A stretch of DNA of 5,644 bases from Phycisphaerae bacterium (lineage in GTDB: Bacteria; Planctomycetota; Phycisphaerae; Sedimentisphaerales; SG8-4), in NCBI GenBank assembly GCA_030614945.1, contig JAUXAH010000137.1:1-5644 (forward strand), read 5' to 3'. Under the pieces are notes generated by a model that saw only the letters and a list, made by a program, of their open reading frames with translations, had not been told where the DNA came from and did not search any database. Shown here piece by piece: positions 1 through 5,404 of this stretch. A program made the position numbers and the translations under genes. Positions within the stretch are counted from its first letter, which is position 1. Every line of letters starts with the position of its first letter.

Positions 1-162
1 CCCGAAGCTGTGTTTCAATTCCCGGACAGCGGCGATATTCAATTGCTAAGTGATGATGGTATATTACCAGTAGAAACACCGGAAGGCACGATACCCAATA
101 AATTACTCCCCAGAGAGCAAAGAACCTTCAGAACCCAGGTAATAACTCCAGAGACACCCTGA
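1..162 (+). CDS. C-terminal fragment of an unrecognised protein
   Basis: Frame 1 is open from the window edge to a TGA at 160-162, giving the last 53 residues of a longer protein that starts outside the window. The tail is rich in proline, threonine and acidic residues and ends ITPETP. It has no transmembrane segment, cysteine cluster or motif that I can assign to a family. The strong intrinsic terminator ten bases after the stop supports this being a real gene end and the end of a transcription unit. I cannot name a function. The other two forward frames soon meet stops (for example TAA near base 47 in frame 2). Confidence 0.7.
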   Translation, partial: PEAVFQFPDSGDIQLLSDDGILPVETPEGTIPNKLLPREQRTFRTQVITPETP

Positions 163-171
163 ATCCCGACC

Positions 172-206
172 AAAAGGCCGTGAGAATGTTGCCCACGGCC
201 TTTTTT
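172..206 (+). terminator. Rho-independent terminator after the first gene
   Basis: The arm AAAAGGCCGTG (172-182) pairs perfectly with CACGGCCTTTT (194-204), giving an 11-bp stem with a GC-rich core and an 11-nt loop. The run of six T at 201-206 overlaps the end of the stem. The A-run on the left arm mirrors the T-run, so the structure could also work on the minus strand, but no minus-strand gene ends here. It isolates the upstream gene from the hicB-like gene that follows. Confidence 0.9.
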
Positions 207-336
207 GTTGGCAGGTTAAGCCAAATTTGATAGAATTCACTTAATTGAGAGCCTGAATGTTATTATAAATTGCCAAAGCAGGAGATGACAGAATGCCTTA
301 AATAACCGGATATATTGATGACGAAAGGAATACAAA
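207..336 (+). other. Intergenic leader before the hicB-like gene
   Basis: This AT-rich stretch separates the terminator from the antitoxin gene. Near-consensus -35 words exist (TTGATA at 227-232, TTGAGA at 245-250), as do -10-like words (TATTAT 261-266, TATAAA 264-269, TATATT 311-316). No pair has proper 16-18 nt spacing, so I do not call a specific promoter. A promoter for the downstream pair is expected here because of the terminator upstream. A good ribosome binding site, AAAGGAA (324-330), sits 6 nt before the ATG at 337. I see no inverted repeat that would make an obvious operator. Confidence 0.4.
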
Positions 337-546
337 ATGAAAAGGGTCTTTACGTTGGAATACTGGCAGGATGATAACTGGTTTGTCGGAAAATTAAAGG
401 AAATTCCGGGGGTCTTTAGCCAGGGCAAAACCATAGAAGAACTAAAGGAAAATATAATTGATGCGTACCATATGATGCTGCAAGAATCTGATGTTGAAGA
501 CAAACACGCTGACGTCAAGTATATAGAGTTGGGGGTTGAAGTTTGA
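337..546 (+). CDS. HicB-like antitoxin (short form), apparently without an intact toxin
   Basis: This 69-residue protein resembles the short HicB/UPF0150 antitoxin domain, a partial RNase H-like fold that in complete systems binds and blocks the HicA mRNA interferase. Visible hallmarks are an N-terminal beta-hairpin (FTLEYWQDDNWFVGKL, residues 5-20), the IPGVFSQGKTIEELKENI segment (23-40) with the Pro-Gly turn and the helix after it, and the IDAYHMMLQ helix (41-49). It ends soon after the core and has no visible ribbon-helix-helix or helix-turn-helix domain, so it may not repress DNA on its own. The start is supported by AAAGGAA six bases upstream. Its stop overlaps the TTG start of the next frame, as in compact hicBA pairs, but only the first residues of a HicA-like toxin follow. 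It is probably an orphan antitoxin. The family call is by recall of pattern, not a search. Confidence 0.8.
   Translation: MKRVFTLEYWQDDNWFVGKLKEIPGVFSQGKTIEELKENIIDAYHMMLQESDVEDKHADVKYIELGVEV
531..545 (+). promoter_or_regulatory. G-rich SD-like site supporting the TTG start at 543
   Basis: GGGGG at 531-535 lies 7 nt before TTG (543-545), and that TTG overlaps the TGA of the antitoxin gene (544-546). The alternative in-frame ATG at 585 has no purine-rich stretch in the 17 bases before it (pyrimidine-rich, ending GATTACCT). This favours the TTG, by coupling to hicB translation, as the start of the acetyltransferase frame. Homology favours the ATG as the ancestral acetyltransferase start. Confidence 0.45.
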
Positions 547-584
547 AACGAAAGGCCTTGATAAAAGACCTTGTTCGATTACCT
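543..584 (+). pseudogene. hicA toxin remnant (first ~10 codons only)
   Basis: The codons directly after hicB, read from TTG 543, give KRKALIKDL, which resembles the opening helix of HicA toxins (Lys/Arg-rich, then LI..L). A working HicA would continue with a Gly/Arg-rich strand and the catalytic Gly-Ser/Asn-His motif. Here the frame passes within a few residues into the acetyltransferase at Met15, with no such histidine motif. The position (overlapping the hicB stop) is where hicA normally begins in hicBA pairs. The simplest reading is a deletion joining the hicA start to the upstream edge of the acetyltransferase gene. Chance similarity over ten residues cannot be excluded. Confidence 0.45.
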
Positions 585-1043
585 ATGAAAGTGCGGAAAG
601 CAAAAGTCTCCGATGCCAAGGCCATATATTCTCTGATAAATTTCTATGCCGAACGGGACAGGATGCTGTTTCGTTCAATGGCTGATATTTATGAGAATCT
701 GCAGGCGTTCATTGTTGCCGAATTGAATGGCAATGTGGTCGGCTGCTGTGCCTTGCAGATTGTCTGGTCGGACCTGGCGGAAATAAAATCGTTGGCGGTT
801 GATGAAACAAATACGGAGAAAGGTATCGGCAAGATGCTGGTGGCCGCGGCCATCGAGCAGGCTGCTGAGCTCGGCCTGCCGAAGGTCTTTGCCCTTACAC
901 TGAACCCCGATTTTTTCGAAAAAATGGGCTTTAAGGTAATTGAAAGGGATGCACTGCCGATGAAGGTCTGGAGTGACTGCGCCAGGTGCCCGAAACAGCA
1001 AAATTGCGATGAAATAGCAGTAATAAAAAGTGAGCTAAAGTGA
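543..1043 (+). CDS. GNAT N-acetyltransferase, short N-acetylglutamate-synthase-like type, with a HicA-like N-terminal stub
   Basis: The frame encodes 166 residues. From Met15 (ATG at 585) it is a single GNAT domain of the stand-alone ArgA-like type, thought to acetylate glutamate or a related amino acid for arginine synthesis. Features are the RKAKVSDAKAIYSLI start (18-32), VVGCCALQIVWSDLAEIKSLAVDE (65-88, broken here into strands beta2-beta4), the acetyl-CoA loop TEKGIGKML (91-99), NPDFFEKMGF (121-130), and the end motif WSDCARCP..QNCDEIAVIK with Cys146, Cys149 and Cys155. The usual Gln/Arg of the Q/RxxGxG loop is Thr91 here. Residues 1-10 (from a TTG start) match the beginning of HicA toxins instead, then the similarity stops. 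The true start may be 543 or 585. The last four codons and the stop fall in the tandem repeat. The substrate is inferred from the family; an unrelated small-molecule acetyltransferase is possible. Confidence 0.85.
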   Translation: MKRKALIKDLVRLPMKVRKAKVSDAKAIYSLINFYAERDRMLFRSMADIYENLQAFIVAELNGNVVGCCALQIVWSDLAEIKSLAVDETNTEKGIGKMLVAAAIEQAAELGLPKVFALTLNPDFFEKMGFKVIERDALPMKVWSDCARCPKQQNCDEIAVIKSELK

Positions 1044-1190
1044 GCTAAAGTGAGCTAAAGTGCGTAAAGTGAGCTAAAGTGCCTAAAGTGAGCTAAAGTG
1101 CCTAAAGTGAGCTAAAGTGAGCTAAAGTGACTAAAGTGCCTAAAGTGAGCTAAAGTGAGCTAAAGTGACTAAAGTGTGAAGTGCCTAAAG
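1031..1190. repeat. Tandem array of 17 units, TGAGCTAAAG and 9-nt variants
   Basis: The region reads as back-to-back units with no spacers. There are nine 10-mers TGAGCTAAAG (starting at 1031, 1041, 1051, 1070, 1089, 1108, 1118, 1146, 1156). There are seven 9-mers: TGCCTAAAG at 1080, 1099, 1137 and 1182; TGACTAAAG at 1128 and 1166; TGCGTAAAG at 1061. One worn 7-mer, TGTGAAG, lies at 1175. The invariant part of full units is TG..(C/G)TAAAG, with all variation in the first half. Every frame is soon closed by TGA or TAA, so it is not coding beyond the acetyltransferase end. It lies between convergent genes and the last units form one arm of a hairpin. Mixed 9/10-nt units suggest growth by slippage or unequal exchange of more than one unit type. 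Confidence 0.95.
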
Positions 1191-1235
1191 TTATTTATTG
1201 AGTTTACCGCATTTTAGGCACTTTAGACACTTTTT
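1171..1235. terminator. Long imperfect hairpin between convergent genes, probable bidirectional terminator
   Basis: The end of the repeat array pairs with an inverted copy of the same unit. AAGTGCCTAAA (1179-1189) is an exact reverse complement of TTTAGGCACTT (1213-1223), and AAAGTGT (1171-1177) pairs with ACACTTT (1227-1233), with a small internal bulge between. The loop is about 23 nt (1190-1212). On the + strand the stem runs into TTTTT (1231-1235), as expected for a terminator of the acetyltransferase unit. On the minus strand the stem begins one base after the permease stop codon (1236-1234), so it could also end that transcript, although a clear T-run is missing on that side. Confidence 0.65.
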
Positions 1236-2196
1236 ATCCTACTTGTCGTCTTTGGAACAATGCGATGGCCAAGAAGAGTATGGCCGTTGTGTAACACAGT
1301 GCGTAAGAAGCGCTTATTACGATGTATTTTACAGAGACCTCACTGCCCTCGTAAATGGCGTCGGCTATCCAGAAGACCTGCAAATTCGGCACCAAAACCC
1401 GGCCTATTTTGGCCCATAATTGCGTCTCGGCAAATCTGCCGAATGTGTAATCACTTACAAGGCCTAACAAAAAAATCCCGATGCAGGCCGAAAGCGTTAC
1501 TGCTATGTTAAACCTCGCCGAGAGCGCCACCGCCAGAGCCACGATTATAATTGCAGCCAGCAGCAGCAATACCGCCCCATAGACATCGAGCGCGTTTATG
1601 CCGTTGTTCTGCGGATTAAACTGCCAGTTCCGGTCGATAAAAGATAAAAACACTATGCCTAACGTGCCTAATATTCCGGTCAATACTATCGCTGTCGACG
1701 AAAATTTCCAGTCGTAAGCATAGTTGAAAAAAGCGCTTAGCAGAGATGCTGCGACAACGACAACTGCCGCCGTGCTTATGACCGTCCAGTCCAGCGTGTC
1801 CGATGCGGTTTCGAGGACACCGTGTCTAATTGACATTAAGAGGGCGATAGTGCAGATGTAATGTGCCAGAAGCACCGCGGCGGTCACACCGAAAAATTTC
1901 GCAACAATGAATATCGGACGTTGAACGGGCTTGCTCAGGACGGTAGTTATCGTCTTATTCTCTATTTCCTCGGCCACAGCGCCAGAAGCGGAAAATATTG
2001 CTATGAACAAGCTGGTTAAAAACAGCGTAGATAATCCTATCTCTCGCAAGAGTTTATTGTCGTCGCTCATTGTGTACATCGTCAAAGACGGACTTATAAA
2101 GAATAAAAACAGAGCGGCAATAATTATTATGGCATAGACCGGCTGTCTTAGTGTTTCTATGAAGGTATTTTTTGCTATTGTAAATAGTTTATGCAT
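1234..2196 (-). CDS. ABC-2 type transporter permease
   Basis: This 320-residue polytopic protein has the form of an ABC-2 membrane subunit. A short amphipathic N-terminus (TIAKNTFIETLRQPVY, 6-21) precedes the first membrane helix. The typical cytoplasmic coupling segment is EEIENKTITTVLSKPVQR (76-93), followed by FIVAKFFG (96-103). Hydrophobic helices lie at about 20-40, 55-74, 101-124, 138-160, 168-188, 207-227, 229-248 and 289-313, and the protein ends FQRRQVG. Such permeases pair with a separate ATPase to export lipids, polysaccharides, drugs or peptides, or to support membrane-protein processes; the substrate cannot be told. No ATP-binding gene is next to it in this window: upstream lies a 205-nt divergent gap, downstream the repeat array. 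The start at 2196 fits family N-termini. Its ribosome binding site is poor (ACGGG about 10 nt upstream). Confidence 0.88.
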   Translation of the reverse strand: MHKLFTIAKNTFIETLRQPVYAIIIIAALFLFFISPSLTMYTMSDDNKLLREIGLSTLFLTSLFIAIFSASGAVAEEIENKTITTVLSKPVQRPIFIVAKFFGVTAAVLLAHYICTIALLMSIRHGVLETASDTLDWTVISTAAVVVVAASLLSAFFNYAYDWKFSSTAIVLTGILGTLGIVFLSFIDRNWQFNPQNNGINALDVYGAVLLLLAAIIIVALAVALSARFNIAVTLSACIGIFLLGLVSDYTFGRFAETQLWAKIGRVLVPNLQVFWIADAIYEGSEVSVKYIVISASYALCYTTAILFLAIALFQRRQVG

Positions 2197-2401
2197 TGTT
2201 CATTGCCCGTTTTTAGCAATTCTGCGGTGCGGCGCTATGGGTTTCGACCCGATTTTAAGACATAATTTTTTTCGCAAAGGTCTCTATACTAAAATGCCGT
2301 TTATTGTTATATTGCACAACTTCTAACTTGTAAAGAGCTTACATATTGAATAAATACTGTGTTTTCGGCTTTTTGTTCAAAGTACAAGATGGGGATAAAA
2401 A
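2197..2401. other. Divergent intergenic region between the permease and the SPFH operon
   Basis: These 205 bases separate two divergently transcribed genes and should hold promoters for both. The middle is AT-rich. On the + strand TATACT (2285-2290) is a close -10 match but lacks a recognisable -35 at 17 nt (ATAATT). TTGTAA (2328-2333) with TAAATA (2351-2356) has proper 17-nt spacing but a weak -10. For the minus strand the complement of 2272-2277 (TTGCGA) is a possible -35 without a well-placed -10. A tiny hairpin GGGT-TTCG-ACCC is present around 2238-2249. I see no long inverted repeat, riboswitch-like fold or small gene. Confidence 0.5.
2285..2290 (+). promoter_or_regulatory. Possible -10 element for the SPFH operon
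   Basis: TATACT matches the TATAAT consensus at five of six positions and lies 111 nt before the ATG at 2402, downstream of an AT-rich tract. The hexamer 17 nt upstream does not resemble TTGACA, so this is a weak candidate only. Confidence 0.22.
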
Positions 2402-4465
2402 ATGGCAGTGTCGTCCAAACGCCCTGAATATGTAGCTCTGGCGTCCTTGATTTTGAGCGTTATCTTTTTCGGTATTGCCTTTTTCGTAGGCCGATGGAGT
2501 GGACTCTTTGCGGTTTCTGCGGTGGGCTGGCTGCTGCTCTCGGCGGCTTTGATCTGGCTTGTCCTTGTTATTCAGTTCCATCAACGCGCCCTGGCGGAGC
2601 AGGAAAAGCTTGATATGACCCAGTTGGCCAAAGGTGAGGAATCTTCTACAATTTTTCAGGCCAGGGACGAACAGGCCACTTTATTTGCCGTTTCCCAGCG
2701 TCGCCTCCGGACACTCGAGAAATGGTTCATTCCTGTATTTTCGGTGCTGATAGCCGCCTATCAGATAGGTATCGGGCTGTACTTATTAAAAGCTATTCCT
2801 GCCGCCTCTGATATCGAGCCCAAGCGGCCTCTGCTTATTGCAATTTTTATGACGGCCATAGCGTTTGTCAGCTTCTTAATTTCCCGCTATGCTACCGGTA
2901 TGTCAGCCCAGCTGCGGTGGAAGCCGTTAAGGGCCGGCGGCAGCTTCCTGCTTGCCATAGCAGTCTTCTGCATTGCTCTGGCAATAGGTCTGGCACTGGC
3001 ACAATTCCAGATTTTCGTCGTGGTCAATGTAATCGCCTGGGTGATTTCAATCCTGCTCGTCGTCCTTGGCGTGGAAACCGCCCTAAATGTCGTCCTGGAC
3101 ATATATCGGCCAAGACTGAAGGAGCAGTACAGCAGAGCTGCTTTTGACAGCAGACTGCTGGGCGTTATAAATGAGCCGGGCGGAATATTACGTACCGCCG
3201 CAGGTGCCATCGATTATCAGTTTGGCTTCGAAGTCTCCCAAACCTGGTTTTATAAACTCCTCGAAAAAGCGATTGCACCCTTAGTTCTTTTTGCCGCCGT
3301 TACCCTGTATTTATTGAGCTGTGTCGTTGTAGTAAAACCAAATGAGGAGGCGATAATAGAGCGTTTCGGCAATCCTGTAAACAATTCGAACGACGTCAGG
3401 CTCGTTGGGCCCGGACTGGCTTTCAAATGGCCCTGGCCTGTCGATATTGCCTATAAGCGTCCTACCAAAATGATTTCAGAACTCAGTATTGGCTTTGTCC
3501 CCAAGGTTGACCCGAAGAGAAAGAAAGCCGGATATGGACCGTTGTTGTGGGGCGAGACTCATTACGAGAAGGAATACCGGTTGCTTGTAGCCAGCAAACA
3601 GGCAGGCGCCGCTTCGGCTGTCGGAGCTGTCCCTGTAAGTCTTGTTATGGCTGCCGTGCCCGTTCAGTACAGAATAAAGGATTTGTATGCCTTTATATAC
3701 AACCATAAAGAGCCGGAGAAATTGCTGGAATCTATTTGTTATCGCGAACTTACCACCTATGCGGCAGGTGCGACGATTGAAGTTGATGACGAAGCTGCTT
3801 TGAATCGGAGCATCCTTGGAGCCGGTCGCGCCGAGGCCAAGAGGGTTTTGACTGAGAATATTCAGGACGCTGCTGACAAAGCCGGCCTGGGTGTTGAAAT
3901 CGTGTTTCTGGGCCTGCAGGGCATTCACCCGCCGCCCGAAGTTGCAGCAGATTATCAAAAGGTTGTCGGTGCTGTTCAGGAGAAGCAGTCACTTATCCTT
4001 GATGCCCAGGCGGAGCGCAACAAAACTTTAAGTAACCTCGTAGGTTCTGTCGAGGATGCTGATAGGCTATACAAAGTTGCAGCCCAATACCAGCAGGCAA
4101 AAAAGCAAAACAAATCAGAGGAAATCGAAAAGCTCTCCAATGATTTGGAGCTGGCCTTTGCACAAGCAGGGGGTGATATCTTTAAGGTCCTCAGGGAGTC
4201 AGAAAGCTATGCCTTTGAAACAGCGACGCTTGCCCGCGCCACAGGCGAGCGCTTTGCCAGCCAGCTCAAGGCATACAGGGCCGCAGAAGAGATTTACAAA
4301 CACCAGCTTATATTAGCAGCCCTTGAAGAAGCCCTTAAGAATATAAGAAAGTACGTCGTGGTTGCCGATGCGAATGATACCCAGATATTTATAATCGATT
4401 TCAAGGAAAAACTAACACCCAGTCTGTATGAATTAGAAGGTCTTGAGGAGATCACTGGAAAATGA
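2402..4465 (+). CDS. HflK-like SPFH protein with a large N-terminal polytopic membrane domain
   Basis: The 687-residue product has two parts. Residues 1-230 carry six hydrophobic helices at about 11-30, 35-58, 109-132, 143-162, 180-200 and 203-228, with a charged helical stretch (59-105) between the second and third. A seventh helix (289-311) leads into an SPFH domain of HflK type: KPNEEAIIERFGNPV (312-326), VGPGLAFKWPWPVDIAYKRP (335-354), VQYRIKDLYAFIYN (421-434) and IHPPPEVAADYQKVVGAVQ (508-526), then a long helical region (527-650) and the end strand QIFIIDF (661-667). Classical HflK is about 400 residues with one membrane helix, so the first ~285 residues are extra. Family knowledge suggests a scaffold that controls the FtsH protease or organises membrane domains. 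GGGGA (2391-2395) six bases before the ATG supports the start. It is the first gene of an SPFH operon and overlaps the next by ATGA. Confidence 0.88.
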   Translation: MAVSSKRPEYVALASLILSVIFFGIAFFVGRWSGLFAVSAVGWLLLSAALIWLVLVIQFHQRALAEQEKLDMTQLAKGEESSTIFQARDEQATLFAVSQRRLRTLEKWFIPVFSVLIAAYQIGIGLYLLKAIPAASDIEPKRPLLIAIFMTAIAFVSFLISRYATGMSAQLRWKPLRAGGSFLLAIAVFCIALAIGLALAQFQIFVVVNVIAWVISILLVVLGVETALNVVLDIYRPRLKEQYSRAAFDSRLLGVINEPGGILRTAAGAIDYQFGFEVSQTWFYKLLEKAIAPLVLFAAVTLYLLSCVVVVKPNEEAIIERFGNPVNNSNDVRLVGPGLAFKWPWPVDIAYKRPTKMISELSIGFVPKVDPKRKKAGYGPLLWGETHYEKEYRLLVASKQAGAASAVGAVPVSLVMAAVPVQYRIKDLYAFIYNHKEPEKLLESICYRELTTYAAGATIEVDDEAALNRSILGAGRAEAKRVLTENIQDAADKAGLGVEIVFLGLQGIHPPPEVAADYQKVVGAVQEKQSLILDAQAERNKTLSNLVGSVEDADRLYKVAAQYQQAKKQNKSEEIEKLSNDLELAFAQAGGDIFKVLRESESYAFETATLARATGERFASQLKAYRAAEEIYKHQLILAALEEALKNIRKYVVVADANDTQIFIIDFKEKLTPSLYELEGLEEITGK

Positions 4466-5376
4466 AAAATATAGCTATAGTAATCTTTATCGTATTGATA
4501 ATCGCCATTTTGGGACTCTATCTTTTCTCGTTCCAGGTCAGGGAAACACAATCGGTCCTGGTAACGACCTTTGGCAAGCCTACTCACCAGATCACTAAGC
4601 CTGGCTGGTATTTCAAGTGGCCGGCTCCAATTCAGACGAAACATCCGTTTGATTCCCGGATGAGAGACTTCGAAGGCGACCTCATCGAGACGGAAACCGC
4701 CGAGCGTGTGCCGATTGTCGTAAATACTTATGTCGTTTGGGAAATTGCTGAGCCGCTGGGATTCTTTAATGCCGTTGGAACTGTCAGGGAAGCTGAGAGT
4801 AAATTGCTCAGCCAGATCAGTGATACTCAAAATACAGTAATCGGCCGACATTCCTTCGGTGAATTTGTAAATAGTGACCCCAATGAAATAAAATTTCCGC
4901 AAATCGAAGAAGAAATGCTTACTCATCTTCAAGAGGCCGTCGCAAATGCGAATTATGGCATTGAAATCAAAACCCTCGGTATAAAGCAGCTTAAAATCAG
5001 TAAGGATGTCAGCGAGAAGGTCTTTGAACGGATGAGGGCAGAAAGAAACACTAAGTACCAGGCAACAATTGCACAGGGAAACGCCGAGGCAACAAAGATA
5101 AAAGCCATCGCTGATTCGAAAAAGACGGAGTTATTAGCTGTTGCCGAGGCAAAGGCAAAGACAATACAAGCCGAGGGTGACGCCGAGGCCGCAAAATATT
5201 ATAAAATGCTCGAAGTCGACCCTGACTTTGCGATGTTCCTGCGGGAAATTGACGCCGCCAAGGAAACATTGAAAGAAAGGACAACTATCATTTTAAGAGA
5301 AGGTTCGTGGCTTGCCAGTCTATTAGGGCAAATGCCCAACATTGAACCCAGGGACCCGAACGAATCGAAAGAATAA
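4462..5376 (+). CDS. hflC: HflC-like SPFH protein (FtsH protease modulator)
   Basis: The 304-residue protein has the length and order of HflC. One N-terminal membrane helix (4-24) is followed by the SPFH entry VRETQSVLVTTFGKP (26-40), then PGWYFKWPAPIQ (47-58), DSRMRDFEGD (64-73) and VNTYVVWEI (87-95). The strand-helix joint GIEIKTLGIKQLKIS (166-180) leads to EKVFERMRAERNTKYQ (185-200). An Ala/Glu/Lys-rich coiled coil (201-247) precedes FLREIDAAKETLKERTTIIL (259-278), the usual HflC end region. HflC pairs with HflK in a membrane-anchored, outward-facing cage that limits FtsH access to substrates; that role is inferred here from family. Its ATG overlaps the TGA of the preceding gene (ATGA), and GAGGAG (4445-4450) lies upstream, so translation is probably coupled. 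The symbol is given by similarity; the partner arrangement (HflK-like genes on both sides) differs from the usual hflK-hflC pair. Confidence 0.9.
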   Translation: MKNIAIVIFIVLIIAILGLYLFSFQVRETQSVLVTTFGKPTHQITKPGWYFKWPAPIQTKHPFDSRMRDFEGDLIETETAERVPIVVNTYVVWEIAEPLGFFNAVGTVREAESKLLSQISDTQNTVIGRHSFGEFVNSDPNEIKFPQIEEEMLTHLQEAVANANYGIEIKTLGIKQLKISKDVSEKVFERMRAERNTKYQATIAQGNAEATKIKAIADSKKTELLAVAEAKAKTIQAEGDAEAAKYYKMLEVDPDFAMFLREIDAAKETLKERTTIILREGSWLASLLGQMPNIEPRDPNESKE

Positions 5377-5404
5377 ATTTCTCTAAGAGACAATCGTTAA
5401 CGCT

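Noticed and set aside
675..1001. Minus-strand open frame inside the acetyltransferase gene
   Set aside because: It is antisense to a clear GNAT domain and has no family resemblance.
1031..1190. CRISPR array
   Set aside because: Units are only 9-10 nt and contiguous, with no spacers, and no cas genes are in view.
1198..1419. Plus-strand open frame starting in the hairpin loop and running into the permease 3' end
   Set aside because: It is opposite the conserved C-terminal helix of the permease, starts inside the probable terminator, and has no convincing ribosome binding site.
2225..2260. tRNA-like T-arm (GGGTTTCGACCC)
   Set aside because: No acceptor, anticodon or D arm can be built around it; the short TTCG-loop hairpin stands alone.
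2402..3190. Separate membrane-protein gene upstream of an independent hflK
   Set aside because: The frame is continuous from the membrane domain into the SPFH domain with no stop. I noticed no convincing internal start in front of residue 289, so a single fused protein is the simplest reading.
3476..3958. Minus-strand open frame of 160 codons inside the first SPFH gene
   Set aside because: It is fully antisense to a conserved SPFH domain and shows no recognisable motif.
4294..4932. Minus-strand open frame of 212 codons across the junction of the first two SPFH genes
   Set aside because: It lies opposite two well-recognised overlapping coding regions, has no family resemblance, and is explained as an antisense shadow.
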